Assembly: GCA_016789305.1 (NCBI GenBank)
Contig: JAEURJ010000016.1
Coordinates: 218,618-282,617, forward strand
From: Anaerolineales bacterium
GTDB lineage: Bacteria; Chloroflexota; Anaerolineae; Anaerolineales; Villigracilaceae
Length of the DNA: 64,000 nt
Reading direction: 5' to 3'
Under the pieces are notes generated by a model. That model did no database searches and was not told the DNA's origin. It saw only the letters and a list, made by a program, of their open reading frames with translations. This document shows, piece by piece, positions 7,334 to 16,572 of this stretch. The position numbers and the translations under genes are program-made. Positions within the stretch are counted from its first letter, which is position 1. Each line of letters starts with the position of its first letter.

Positions 7334-8497
7334 ATGACCCAAATGAAAATCCCGATGTCCTCCCCCGACTTAACCGATGCAGACCGTCAGGCCGTGATCA
7401 ACGTGATCAACACGCCCATTCTCAGCATGGGAAAATACACTACTGATTTCGAAAAAACATTCTGTGACCTGACAGGCGCGAAATATGCGGTCTCTGTCAA
7501 CTCAGGGACAGCGGGGCTGCATTTGTGCGTCCGCGCAGCGGGGATTGGCGCAGGCGACCTTGTGATCACCACGCCGTTTTCTTTCGTGGCTTCCTCCAAC
7601 GCGCTGCTGTTCGAGAATGCGATTCCCGTTTTTGTGGATATCGATCCGCGCACAGGGAATATTGATCCCAAACTTGTTGCGCAGGCCGCAAGGAATATTG
7701 AAAAGTTCCTGCCGCGTAAAGGCGCAGACAATCATGGGAAATTAAAAGCCATCTTGCCGGTGGATGTGTTCGGTCAACCCGCGGATATGGATGCGATCAA
7801 CGCAGTTGCCAAAGAACATGGCCTGGCTGTTATCGAAGATTCATGCGAAGCTTTGGGCGCAACCTACAAAGGCAGACAAGCTGGCACGCTTGGCGAGTTT
7901 GGTGTCTTTGCGTTCTATCCAAATAAACAGATCACCACCGGCGAAGGCGGTGTCATCATCACCAGTGATGAGAAGGCCGCGAACTTCATGCGCGCGCTCC
8001 GCAATCAGGGACGTGCCCCGGGAGATACGTGGCTGCAACACACTCACCTCGGCTACAACTATCGCATCGATGAAATGTCCGCGGCGATGGGCGCTTCGCA
8101 GATGACACGGCTGGATTCCATTCTTTCGAAACGGGAGCAGGTGGCGGCGTGGTACGAAGCGCGGCTTTCTGAAATCCCCGGAGTCGAAACTCCATTCATT
8201 GAATCCTTCACGACACGCATGTCGTGGTTTGTGTATGTCATCCGCTTTGATAAAAAAATCAATCGCGACGAAATGGCGAAGAAATTGGATGCGCGCGGAA
8301 TTCCCGTGCGGCCCTATTTCCTGCCGATCCATTTGCAGCCGTACATCGTCGAAAAGTTTGGATACAAGGAAGGCGACTATCCAGTGACGGAGGACCTCGG
8401 GAAACGCGGACTCGCCATTCCGTTCAGCGGCGTGATGACTGAAGAGCAAGTCAATTATGTGTGCGAAATTCTTCGCGATGAAATAAGCAGGATATGA
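7334..8497 (+). CDS. DegT/DnrJ/EryC1/StrS-family PLP-dependent sugar aminotransferase
   Basis: A 387-residue fold-type I aminotransferase. SVNSGTAGLHLCVRAAG is the cofactor-phosphate region, VIEDSCEALGATYKG holds the Asp that contacts the pyridine nitrogen, and FYPNKQITTGEGGVI carries the Schiff-base Lys. Family members aminate keto-sugars bound to nucleotides for cell-surface glycans or glycosylated products. The ATG abuts the stop codon of the previous gene and its own stop overlaps the next start (ATGA), so it is translationally coupled on both sides. Confidence 0.9.
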   Translation: MTQMKIPMSSPDLTDADRQAVINVINTPILSMGKYTTDFEKTFCDLTGAKYAVSVNSGTAGLHLCVRAAGIGAGDLVITTPFSFVASSNALLFENAIPVFVDIDPRTGNIDPKLVAQAARNIEKFLPRKGADNHGKLKAILPVDVFGQPADMDAINAVAKEHGLAVIEDSCEALGATYKGRQAGTLGEFGVFAFYPNKQITTGEGGVIITSDEKAANFMRALRNQGRAPGDTWLQHTHLGYNYRIDEMSAAMGASQMTRLDSILSKREQVAAWYEARLSEIPGVETPFIESFTTRMSWFVYVIRFDKKINRDEMAKKLDARGIPVRPYFLPIHLQPYIVEKFGYKEGDYPVTEDLGKRGLAIPFSGVMTEEQVNYVCEILRDEISRI

Positions 8498-9402
8498 ACG
8501 TCGGACATTTCCCCCCGCCGAAGAGACGCGGCCTGATCATTCACGGCACAATTCTAACTGTGCTGACGGTCATCACTATCGTTGGTTTCATCAATCTTTC
8601 GCGTGCAGATGTAGGACCGCAATTCCTGATCGCATTGTTGGTCTCGCTTCTCTCTTTTGCGCCGATCCCATTTTTTGCCTATCGTGCGTATTCGTTGTGG
8701 CGCGCGGATTATCACATGGATCGCGACAGCCTTGCGATCAGCTGGGGTCTGCGCGTGGAAGATATTCCGCTGACAGATATTGAATGGATGCGTCCCGCGG
8801 ATGATCTCACCCGACCGCTTGCATTGCCATCTTTACCGATCCCCGGTGGATTGCTTGGACTGAAACGTCATCCCGACGTAGGCGTGGTCGAATTCCTGGC
8901 ATCCGATGTAAATAAACTTTTACTGGTTGCCACTGCAAAACGAGTGTTTGTCATCTCGCCGGATGACCCTGCCGGACTAACTCAAACGTTTGCGCGCGCC
9001 ACAGAGCTTGGAAGCCTGGCTCCCGTGGAAGCGAAATCGGTGTACCCATCGTTTGTCGTTACACAAGCATGGGAAAGCGGGTTGGCACGTTATCTTTGGC
9101 TGACTGCCCTATTTTTGAATCTTGGGTTGTTCATTTGGGCGAGCCTCATCATCCCGACCACACCGCGCGTTGCATTGGGTCCGCAGTTCGTTGGCAGTGC
9201 AGTTGAAACGATTCCCTCGTCACAGCTTATCATCTTCCCCATTGCAAGCCTTCTGCTTGCAATGGCTGGCTGGATCGCAGGTCTTTATTTCTATCGCTGG
9301 GATCGTGAACGTGTGCTTGCGTTTATCGTTTGGGGTTCCAGTATGTTCACGAGTTTGCTTTTCCTGATCGCGGTTCTATTTATCATCACCACTCCTGTAT
9401 AA
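8494..9402 (+). CDS. PH-like-domain multi-pass membrane protein of unknown function
   Basis: A 302-residue protein overlapping the aminotransferase stop by 4 nt (ATGA). Two N-terminal transmembrane helices (~12-35 and 42-66) are followed by a soluble domain of ~120 residues with a PH/YdbT-like pattern (DSLAISWGLRVEDIPLTDIEW, FLASDVNKLLLVATAKRVFVIS). Three further helices follow (~190-212, 232-255, 268-295). No catalytic motif is recognised. Confidence 0.6.
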   Translation: MNVGHFPPPKRRGLIIHGTILTVLTVITIVGFINLSRADVGPQFLIALLVSLLSFAPIPFFAYRAYSLWRADYHMDRDSLAISWGLRVEDIPLTDIEWMRPADDLTRPLALPSLPIPGGLLGLKRHPDVGVVEFLASDVNKLLLVATAKRVFVISPDDPAGLTQTFARATELGSLAPVEAKSVYPSFVVTQAWESGLARYLWLTALFLNLGLFIWASLIIPTTPRVALGPQFVGSAVETIPSSQLIIFPIASLLLAMAGWIAGLYFYRWDRERVLAFIVWGSSMFTSLLFLIAVLFIITTPV

Positions 9403-9448
9403 AGGTCAAAAGTCGAAAGTCAAATGTCAGACCTTCGACTGATAAAAC

Positions 9449-10249
9449 ATGCAACTACTCTTCGGATTTCTCCTCGCCATTGTTATTGCGTTTCTTGCAT
9501 ACAAAGCTCACAGCTTAAACAAAAGCGGAGCCATCGCCGCACTCTTTACCGGCACGATCATTTTCGGCATTGGCGGCTGGCAATGGGCAATTCTGCTGCT
9601 CACTTTTTTTATCACATCATCCGCATTAAGTCGTGCATTCAAAAAACGCAAGCAAGGCCTCGATGAAAAATTTTCCAAAGGCCATGAACGCGATGCGGGC
9701 CAGGTATTTGGTAACGGTGGTCTCGCCACGCTCTTTGCTGCATTACATTTTTTCTTTCCATACGAAACATGGCCCTGGCTTGGTTTCGCTGCTTCCCTTG
9801 CAGCAGTCAATGCTGACACGTGGGCAACTGAATTGGGCGTATTGAATCCGAATCCCCCGCGGATGATCACAAACTTAAATAGAATCGTGGAAAAAGGCAC
9901 CTCAGGTGGAATCTCATTAATCGGCACACTCGCCTCGTTGACAGGTTCCGCCCTGATCGGCATTCTCGCTTCTCTTCTTAACCCGATAGCTGATTCTGTT
10001 TCAATCTTCATCATCGTCACTCTGGCAGGACTCGCTGGTTCCCTCTTCGATTCTCTTCTTGGCGGAACCGTCCAAGCCATGTACTACTGCCCGGCCGACG
10101 AAAAAGAAACCGAGAAACACCCACTGCATACCTGCGGCACACAGACGGTTCACATCCGCGGCTGGCAATGGCTGGATAATGACTGGGTCAATTTTGCGTG
10201 CGGGGCATTTGGGGTGATGACATCTCTTTTGCTAAAAGGAATTTTATAA
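9449..10249 (+). CDS. DUF92-family membrane protein (TIGR00297)
   Basis: A 266-residue multi-pass protein with the DUF92 signatures SGAIAALFTGTIIFGIGGW, NADTWATELG and SGGISLIGTLASLTGS. Relatives in plants and cyanobacteria (VTE6) phosphorylate phytyl phosphate. A CTP- or NTP-dependent isoprenyl-phosphate kinase role is therefore possible here and would fit the mevalonate genes in this window, but that is inference. The short gap before it holds a small tandem duplication (GGTCAAAAGTCGAAAGTC). Confidence 0.8.
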   Translation: MQLLFGFLLAIVIAFLAYKAHSLNKSGAIAALFTGTIIFGIGGWQWAILLLTFFITSSALSRAFKKRKQGLDEKFSKGHERDAGQVFGNGGLATLFAALHFFFPYETWPWLGFAASLAAVNADTWATELGVLNPNPPRMITNLNRIVEKGTSGGISLIGTLASLTGSALIGILASLLNPIADSVSIFIIVTLAGLAGSLFDSLLGGTVQAMYYCPADEKETEKHPLHTCGTQTVHIRGWQWLDNDWVNFACGAFGVMTSLLLKGIL

Positions 10250-10251
10250 AA

Positions 10252-11280
10252 ATGACTGTTTCATCAAAACCCATTCTCGTCACAGGTGCCAGCAGTTTCG
10301 TCGCCATTCACACCATTATTCAATTGCTGGAGCAGGGATATAAAGTCCGCGGAACGGTTCGGTCGTCATCGAAAGAGGCAGAGGTCCGCGAGACGATCTC
10401 AAAATATGTGCAGGCAAATGATCGGCTGGAGATACTGCCTGCCGATCTGGAGCAGGACGCGGGTTGGGATGAAGCAATGAATAACGTCGAATATGTGCTG
10501 CATGTCGCGTCTCCGTTTCCTTTGTTCGAGCCAAAACATGAAGATGAATTAATCATCCCTGCCGTGCAAGGGACCTTACGCGTGTTACGAGCCGCGAACA
10601 AGGCGAAGGTCAAGCGCATGGTGCAGGTTTCGTCCAACGCGGCAATTTCATCGGGGCATGATGGCGAGAATAGGACTTTTACCGAAGAAGATTGGACAAC
10701 TCTCGATAAGGTTGGTGCGTATCCCAAAAGCAAGACGCTGGCCGAACGCGCCGCGTGGGATTTTATTAATGGTTCCGAAAACACAAACAAGCTGGAACTT
10801 GCAACTATCAACCCGCCGTTGATCCTTGGGCCGATTCCAAACAAGAATTTCAGAACCTCAGTGGAATTGGTGCGTACGTACATGTTGGGACAGGTGCCCG
10901 GTGTGGGTCGAATAAAAATGGGATTGGTCGATGTGCGCGATGTTGCCGCTGCCATCATCCTAGCCATGCAAACACCCGAAGCAGCAGGGAATCGCTTCTT
11001 GTGCTCCGGTGGAGAGTTATGGCTAAAGGAGATCGCTGAAATTCTGCACAAGGGATATGCAAAGCGCGGATATAAAATCCCCACCTTTCAATTTCCAAGC
11101 TTCCTGATTCGTTTCATCGCATTATTCGATAAAAAAATCGCGCTGGTAACAGACAGCCTGGATTGGGATTATGAACTTTCCAGTGAAAAGGCAAAACGAA
11201 TTCTCAAATGGAATCCGAGATCGAATGAAGAGGCTATTCTTTCGATGGCAGAAAGTTTGATCGAACAAGGAATTTTATAA
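10252..11280 (+). CDS. NAD(P)-dependent extended SDR, dihydroflavonol-reductase/aldehyde-reductase-like
   Basis: 342 residues starting 2 nt after the DUF92 stop, with AAAAGGA about 12 nt upstream. LVTGASSFVAIHTI is a slightly degenerate nucleotide-binding motif, LHVASPFP and VSSNAAISS follow, and YPKSKTLAE carries the Tyr-x3-Lys pair. The later part (NPPLILGP, LVDVRDVAAAI) is typical of the dihydroflavonol 4-reductase/eukaryotic-like aldehyde reductase group. It reduces or oxidises a small carbonyl substrate that cannot be named from sequence. Confidence 0.8.
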   Translation: MTVSSKPILVTGASSFVAIHTIIQLLEQGYKVRGTVRSSSKEAEVRETISKYVQANDRLEILPADLEQDAGWDEAMNNVEYVLHVASPFPLFEPKHEDELIIPAVQGTLRVLRAANKAKVKRMVQVSSNAAISSGHDGENRTFTEEDWTTLDKVGAYPKSKTLAERAAWDFINGSENTNKLELATINPPLILGPIPNKNFRTSVELVRTYMLGQVPGVGRIKMGLVDVRDVAAAIILAMQTPEAAGNRFLCSGGELWLKEIAEILHKGYAKRGYKIPTFQFPSFLIRFIALFDKKIALVTDSLDWDYELSSEKAKRILKWNPRSNEEAILSMAESLIEQGIL

Positions 11281-11290
11281 AAAATAACTT

Positions 11291-11403
11291 CGCCCTGAGC
11301 GGAGTGACGAGTGCTTTTCGAGGAACGTAGTCGAAGGGTGTGTCAATCAAAAATCTGTCCTTCGACTACGCCGTACAAAAGCATACGGCTCCGCTCAGGA
11401 CGA
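11291..11403. repeat. Long imperfect palindrome (dispersed-repeat type)
   Basis: The left part CCTGAGCGGAG ... GTAGTCGAAGG is answered by CCTTCGACTAC ... CTCCGCTCAGG, with a partly paired TGCTTTT/AAAAGCA segment between. The whole ~113-bp gap between two genes can fold on itself. The CCTGAGCGGAG/GTCGAAGG motif is typical of multi-copy intergenic repeats in environmental bacteria; only one copy is seen here. Confidence 0.6.
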
Positions 11404-11425
11404 TGATATTAATAATGGAGCAATC

Positions 11426-12418
11426 ATGAATTATTTACCTTCCGAATCCCGTTACCAATCGATGCAATACCGCCGCTCCGGCCGCAGCGGACTCAAACTC
11501 CCCGCCGTGTCGCTTGGCTTGTGGCACAACTTCGGCGGCGTGGATACGTTTTCCAACAGCCGCGAGATGGTCTTGCGCGCGTTTGATCTCGGCATCACGC
11601 ATTTGGACCTCGCCAACAATTATGGTCCCCCACCCGGTTCGGCAGAGGAAACCTTCGGCCAGATTATGGCAAAAGATTTAAAACCCTATCGCGATGAATT
11701 GGTCATCTCGACCAAAGCCGGCTATTGGATGTGGGAAGGGCCATATGGAGAATGGGGTTCTCGCAAATATTTAATTTCAAGCCTTGATCAAAGCCTCAAA
11801 CGCATGGGCTTGGACTACGTGGACATTTTCTATCATCACCGCCCTGATCCCGATACTCCGCTTGAAGAAACGATGCAAGCGTTGGATTTCGCAGTCCGCA
11901 GCGGACGCGCCATGTATGCCGGCATTTCCAATTATCCCGCTGACAAGGCGCGCGAGGCCGCCAAGATGTTGCGCGAACTTGGCACGCCTTGTTTGATCCA
12001 TCAACCATCCTACAGCATGTTCAATCGCTGGGTGGAGGATGGTCTTCTGCAAACTTTGAAAGAAGAAGGCGTTGGCTGCATCGCATTCTCCCCGCTCGCG
12101 CAAGGATTGCTCACCGATAAATATCTCAGCGGAAGTATTCCCGAAGGATCGCGCGCTTCCAAGGCACACGGCTTCCTCAAGCCCGCACACATCACAGATG
12201 AAAAATTGGATAAGGTTAAAAAATTGAATGGCATGGCAAAGTCACGTGGGCAGACTCTCGCACAAATGGCGCTCGCCTGGGTGCTGCGTCACGAAACGGT
12301 GACATCCGTTTTGATCGGGGCCAGCAAGGTCTCGCAGATTGATGATGCTGTTGGCGCGTTGAACAAGCTCGATTTTTCGAACGATGAATTGAAAAAGTTG
12401 GAAGGGATATTGAAATAG
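11426..12418 (+). CDS. Aldo/keto reductase (YghZ / Kv-beta-like)
   Basis: A 330-residue TIM-barrel NADPH-dependent oxidoreductase. LDLANNYGPPPGSAEETFG holds the catalytic Asp and Tyr, VISTKAGYWMW the Lys and YHHRPDP the His region. QGLLTDKYL and VLIGASKVSQIDDAV form the NADPH site. The N-terminal arrangement is closest to E. coli YghZ, which reduces L-glyceraldehyde 3-phosphate and methylglyoxal. The substrate here is inferred. GGAG lies 6 nt before the ATG. Confidence 0.88.
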   Translation: MNYLPSESRYQSMQYRRSGRSGLKLPAVSLGLWHNFGGVDTFSNSREMVLRAFDLGITHLDLANNYGPPPGSAEETFGQIMAKDLKPYRDELVISTKAGYWMWEGPYGEWGSRKYLISSLDQSLKRMGLDYVDIFYHHRPDPDTPLEETMQALDFAVRSGRAMYAGISNYPADKAREAAKMLRELGTPCLIHQPSYSMFNRWVEDGLLQTLKEEGVGCIAFSPLAQGLLTDKYLSGSIPEGSRASKAHGFLKPAHITDEKLDKVKKLNGMAKSRGQTLAQMALAWVLRHETVTSVLIGASKVSQIDDAVGALNKLDFSNDELKKLEGILK

Positions 12419-12422
12419 CAGA

Positions 12423-13055
12423 ATGAAACCTGAAAGAATAATCCTCATCCGTCACGGCGAATCAGAAGGGAATGCAGATAACTCCCTTTATGAAACCACA
12501 CAAGACTTCGCATTGAAACTATCCCCTGCTGGAGTGGAGCAAGCCAAAAAGGCAGGGCGACAAATCAAGGAGGTCATTGGAGACGATTCCATTTATTTAT
12601 ATTTATCTCCCTACCATCGAACACGCGAAACGTACCAATATATTTCGGAATCGATCAAGGAGAATATAACCAAAGCCGTGGAAGACCCAAGACTCCGTGA
12701 GCAGGATTGGGGCCATTTAAGACATCCCGACGAAAACAAGGAAATTAGCGAAGAGCGGGATAGCTTCAGCACATTTTATTATCGAATCCCAGACGGCGAA
12801 TCAGGCGCAGATGCGTACGACCGCGTGAGCAATTTTCTGGACACCCTGCACCGCGATTTCGAAAAAATAGATTACCCCGAAAATGTATTGATCGTTACAC
12901 ATGGGCTTACGATGCGGTTGTTCCTGATGCGCTGGTTCCATTGGACCGTGGAGGAATATGAAAGTCTAAGAAATCCAAAGAACTGTCAATTCGTGATCAT
13001 GGAAAAACAATTTGACAATCACTACCAATTGACCACTAGCCTGGAAAAAAGATAA
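12423..13055 (+). CDS. Histidine-phosphatase (phosphoglycerate-mutase superfamily) protein
   Basis: 210 residues with the defining LIRHGESEGNAD motif, whose His is phosphorylated during catalysis, and a second active-site His in VTHGLTMRLFLMRW. SPYHRTRETYQYI gives the usual phosphate-binding Arg. It starts 4 nt after the aldo/keto reductase, so the two are probably co-transcribed. The substrate is not predictable. Confidence 0.85.
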   Translation: MKPERIILIRHGESEGNADNSLYETTQDFALKLSPAGVEQAKKAGRQIKEVIGDDSIYLYLSPYHRTRETYQYISESIKENITKAVEDPRLREQDWGHLRHPDENKEISEERDSFSTFYYRIPDGESGADAYDRVSNFLDTLHRDFEKIDYPENVLIVTHGLTMRLFLMRWFHWTVEEYESLRNPKNCQFVIMEKQFDNHYQLTTSLEKR

Positions 13056-13060
13056 ACAAA

Positions 13061-13094
13061 AAGAGCTCCGAGATTTTAAAAACCTCGGAGCTCT
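13061..13094. terminator. Bidirectional intrinsic terminator
   Basis: Perfect 11-bp stem AGAGCTCCGAG / CTCGGAGCTCT with a loop of about 12 nt. It sits between the convergent phosphatase and uridine-kinase-like genes. The T-run is weak on both sides. Confidence 0.75.
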
Positions 13095-13102
13095 GCATTT
13101 AA

Positions 13103-14797
13103 CTATCCTCGCCAGATCTTGAAATCCTTCAAACTCGAACCACCCAAAAATTCTCTAACAATCGAATTCGCGGGGATCAAACTCACATCCAATGGCAGGA
13201 ACCATTCGAGGAAGGCAAGCAGCCTTCTGGCTTCGATGAATTCAGGCACATTGTATGGAACCTGTCGCAGTAACGGCTCGGCCAGTGGCTTCAACACAGC
13301 CAATTCATATACCAACGCGGAGTTGAACATCACGTCCGCATTTTCCTGATAGGGGAAGATATGGCGCTTCTCACCGCGGCGGACGGATTCCCAACGGCTG
13401 ATGGTTTGCGCGGCGAAATATCCGCGTTCGCGTGCATCACGTACGATGCGGCGGATCAAGCGTGTGTCGGTTGTTGAAACGCGATTCTGCCGGTCGAGGT
13501 TAAGCTGCGTCAGCGCAGAGACATATATTCGAAATGCTGAATCAGTCCAACGGTCGGGGATGAGGCGCGGGTTCATGCCATGGATGCCTTCGAGGATGAT
13601 CGGCTGTCCCACGTTCAACTGGACGATATCCCCATCCTCGCTTCTTCCTGTCTTGAAGTTGAATCTAGGCAATTGAATTTTTTCGCCGCTGATTAATTTT
13701 TCAAGGTCCTGCGCGAGGCGCGAAAGGTTCAATGCCTCAATGGTTTCAAAATCAGGCTGACCATTTTCATCAAGCGGATTCTTATCGCGATCGACAAAAT
13801 AATTATCAAGCTCCAAGGGATACGGTGAGATGCCGCGCGCGAGCAATTGCACGGCAAGGCGACGCGATGAAGTGGTCTTGCCCGAAGAGGATGGACCCGC
13901 GATCAAAATGATCTTCGATTTTTTTTGTTCGATTTGCTGCGCCAGATCAGAAAGATTTTGTTCGTGCAGTGCTTCGGATACGAGAACCAATTCATCGGCA
14001 CGGCCCGCTTGAATGGCGTCATTCAATGCGCCGACATTGTCGATGTTGAGCGTTTCAAGCCAATCACCATATTGACGAAAAGTTTTGAGCAGTTTGGGAT
14101 AATCACCCATCGGTTCAAGTTCTGTCGGCGAATGGCGGCGCGGAAATTGAATCAAAAATCCGCCGTTGATCAGTTTCAGGTCGAACCATTTTAAGTATCC
14201 AGTGGAGGGCACCATGTAGCCGTGCATATAATTCATCTTTCCGTTTAGGCCGTACATGGTTAGGTAATCTTTTTGACGATGTGCCAGCAGGCGCAGTTTG
14301 TCATCGTAGCCGTGACTCTTGAAATATTCGACGGCTTCCTGAATGGGAACTTCCCTGCGCTTGAAGGGAATATCCTGTTGAATTATTTTTTCAAGTGCGA
14401 GTTTCAACGATCTTAATTCTGCTTCAGAAAGGGAATTGCGGCCTGTTACTTCGCAATAAAAACCACCCGAAGAAACGGAATGATCGATGTTGAGTTTGGC
14501 TTCGGGAAATAAATCTGAAAAGGCAATATCCATCAAATACACAAGCGAGCGGCGATAAATACGCGCGCCGTCCGCGGAGTTCATGGTAACCGGCTGACAG
14601 TATGATTCCACGGTAATGGGAAAGGTCAGTTCATGGATCTCATTGTTGATAATCGCAGCAACGATTGGCGCAGAAAAATCGGCGCTTACCTGTTTGAGAA
14701 AATCCTCGATCCTCGTCCCACGCGGACCGGAAAGAACCCTTCCATCAGGAAGGTGAAGATCGACATTGGTATTGGGTTGTGTGATTTGGATGGTCAT
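13103..14797 (-). CDS. TGS-domain uridine-kinase-like P-loop nucleoside kinase
   Basis: A 564-residue fusion. The N-terminal ~60 residues form a TGS-like domain (LHLPDGRVLSGPRGTRIEDF). A threonyl/alanyl-tRNA-synthetase-like second additional domain follows, to ~230. From ~295 there is a phosphoribulokinase/uridine-kinase domain with P-loop GPSSSGKTT, LDNYFVDRDKNP and ILEGIHGMNP. The same architecture is known from Firmicutes and Thermotogae proteins annotated as nucleoside or uridine kinases. Its real substrate is uncertain. It is the last gene of the minus-strand run that begins at glpK. Confidence 0.85.
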   Translation of the reverse strand: MTIQITQPNTNVDLHLPDGRVLSGPRGTRIEDFLKQVSADFSAPIVAAIINNEIHELTFPITVESYCQPVTMNSADGARIYRRSLVYLMDIAFSDLFPEAKLNIDHSVSSGGFYCEVTGRNSLSEAELRSLKLALEKIIQQDIPFKRREVPIQEAVEYFKSHGYDDKLRLLAHRQKDYLTMYGLNGKMNYMHGYMVPSTGYLKWFDLKLINGGFLIQFPRRHSPTELEPMGDYPKLLKTFRQYGDWLETLNIDNVGALNDAIQAGRADELVLVSEALHEQNLSDLAQQIEQKKSKIILIAGPSSSGKTTSSRRLAVQLLARGISPYPLELDNYFVDRDKNPLDENGQPDFETIEALNLSRLAQDLEKLISGEKIQLPRFNFKTGRSEDGDIVQLNVGQPIILEGIHGMNPRLIPDRWTDSAFRIYVSALTQLNLDRQNRVSTTDTRLIRRIVRDARERGYFAAQTISRWESVRRGEKRHIFPYQENADVMFNSALVYELAVLKPLAEPLLRQVPYNVPEFIEARRLLAFLEWFLPLDVSLIPANSIVREFLGGSSLKDFKIWRG

Positions 14798-14820
14798 TTT
14801 CGATTTGAAAGTTGGAACAT

Positions 14821-15912
14821 TTAAACGTTTGAACGTTCCAACTTTTGAAGAAATTTTTCGGGCTGTTTTGCGAACTCGTCCAGGGGAATTTTTTTGCTGG
14901 TCAGATCGACCAGCGTATTGGTCAGCAACTCATTGACCGGGGTTGGAATCCCGCGCGTTTTACCTTCGCGGACAACGGCTCCGTGCAGATATTCCACTTC
15001 GCTTTGAGTGCGGCCTGCGTACAGGTCAATGTGAAAGGAGGGCATTTTGCCGCCGCGTCCGCTGCCGGCAGCTTTGGCAAGAAAAGGTTTGGAAAGCCAA
15101 AGCGGGATTTTTGTCGCAAATGCCAACGCACGTACCGGTGTGCCGGGCAAATCGAAAACTTCAAGGTTTTGCGCCTTCATCACCGCGAGACATTCCTTGA
15201 GCATGTCGATTTCAAGCTTGTATAGTTTTGGGTTGGCAAACACTTCCGCGGCGGTTAAATTCAAAATGGCAGAGGTTGGGTTCGCGATCAAATTGGTCAG
15301 CATCTTGGACCATTTCATGCCGTGCGCTTCAGGATACAAACGGCAATTCAAAAAAGCCTGGTTGAAAATCGCCACCAGCTTTTCGGAGAGGGGATGTCCT
15401 GCCGCAATGCCAACGCCGCGCAATTTTTCAAGGACGATATTTCCAGCGCCTTTGCGGCCAATCGCCGTGGTGACCGTACCGTAAATGACCTTGTCCGCAC
15501 CCATCACGCGCGCAATTGCTTGTTCATTTTCCACGCCATTGGAAAGACATAAAATTGGCGGCAGCTTTTCGACAAACGGCTTCAACTCCTCCATCGCAGA
15601 TACAGTATCAAAAGATTTCAGCGCGAAGAGTGCCACGTCAAATGGACCGTAATTGAACGCTTCTTCAATCGAAGGGCAAATCACAAACGAGCGCGAATCC
15701 ACCACGAAGGCATCTTTGGTCTTTCTTCTTTCATCGATAGTCAGATCCAGCCGCAAACCGCGCTCGCGAAGTTCATCCACCATCTTTTGTTTTTCAATAA
15801 AAACCACCTGCTGGCCTGCCAGGGCAAGCGAACCACCGATATATGTGCCAATCGCCCCGGCACCGAACACAAGAAACTTTAAAGAAGAAGATTGCGAAGC
15901 AGGTTGTACCAA
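14821..15912 (-). CDS. Ketopantoate reductase family protein (ApbA/PanE-like)
   Basis: 363 residues. FLVFGAGAIGTYIGGSLA is the ApbA/PanE NADPH-binding motif. LCLSNGVENE and KMLTNLIANPTSAIL carry the conserved Asn and Lys region, and the C-terminal helical domain closes with SFHIDLYAGRTQSEVEYLHG (the substrate-binding Ser/Glu segment). PanE reduces ketopantoate to pantoate for CoA synthesis, but many paralogues act on other 2-keto acids, so the substrate is open. It is separated by about 15-25 nt from its neighbours in a probable operon. Confidence 0.85.
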   Translation of the reverse strand: MVQPASQSSSLKFLVFGAGAIGTYIGGSLALAGQQVVFIEKQKMVDELRERGLRLDLTIDERRKTKDAFVVDSRSFVICPSIEEAFNYGPFDVALFALKSFDTVSAMEELKPFVEKLPPILCLSNGVENEQAIARVMGADKVIYGTVTTAIGRKGAGNIVLEKLRGVGIAAGHPLSEKLVAIFNQAFLNCRLYPEAHGMKWSKMLTNLIANPTSAILNLTAAEVFANPKLYKLEIDMLKECLAVMKAQNLEVFDLPGTPVRALAFATKIPLWLSKPFLAKAAGSGRGGKMPSFHIDLYAGRTQSEVEYLHGAVVREGKTRGIPTPVNELLTNTLVDLTSKKIPLDEFAKQPEKFLQKLERSNV

Positions 15913-15927
15913 AATATCACTCCAAAC

Positions 15928-16572
15928 TTAATCAGCATCGACCCAATGAGCATGGTCATTGAGCTTGTCGATCGCCCAGCGATGCTGGTGCGGAAAATAG
16001 GTTAATTGGGCAAAGGCTGTGTTGCTGAATCGAAAACGCGTGCCGGCATTGTTCGCCTGCGGGGCAACCCCTACAATGGCATGCATCACCTGATTCAGCA
16101 ACCCGCCGTGCGAGACGATCAAATATTTTGCCGGGTCGTGCTTCAATAAATTATGAAGAGCCTGCCCGGCCCGCAGGAACAACTCCCAATCCCCTTCCCC
16201 CACTCCGCCAACAGGATCATAGGGGGTGGTAAAAGATGGGTGTTGGAAATTCTGTCTTACTTCATGAGAGGTGAGTCCGGAAAATTCGCCGTTGTCCCGC
16301 TCCAACCACAGGGATTCGAATTCGATCTCCAAACCCAGGGCTGCGGCAATGATCTCAGCCGTATCCCTCGCCCGCTCCAGCGGACTGGAAATGACGTGAT
16401 CGAATTTCATTTTTTCATTTTTCCAGCGCTCGGCCAGGGCCTTGGCCTGGGCGCGGCCTTTCTCCGTCAGCGGATATTCGGCCTGTCCCTGCCAGCGGGA
16501 TTCCGCATTCCCCACCGATTCTCCATGACGCAACAATGTAATATGAAATGGCTGTAAATAGCTACTGCTCAT
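15928..16572 (-). CDS. Histidine-phosphatase family protein
   Basis: 214 residues with LLRHGESVGNAE at residue ~13, SSPLERARDTAEII for the phosphate-binding Arg, and VSHGGLLNQVMHAIVG for the second catalytic His. This pattern resembles broad-specificity phosphatases and alpha-ribazole phosphatase-like enzymes. Its start overlaps the end of the glycosyltransferase gene by 11 nt, so the two are translationally coupled. The substrate is unknown. Confidence 0.88.
   Translation of the reverse strand: MSSSYLQPFHITLLRHGESVGNAESRWQGQAEYPLTEKGRAQAKALAERWKNEKMKFDHVISSPLERARDTAEIIAAALGLEIEFESLWLERDNGEFSGLTSHEVRQNFQHPSFTTPYDPVGGVGEGDWELFLRAGQALHNLLKHDPAKYLIVSHGGLLNQVMHAIVGVAPQANNAGTRFRFSNTAFAQLTYFPHQHRWAIDKLNDHAHWVDAD

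Noticed and set aside
7841..8449. 202-codon open frame antisense to the aminotransferase
   Set aside because: No homology features; the plus-strand PLP-enzyme motifs are intact.
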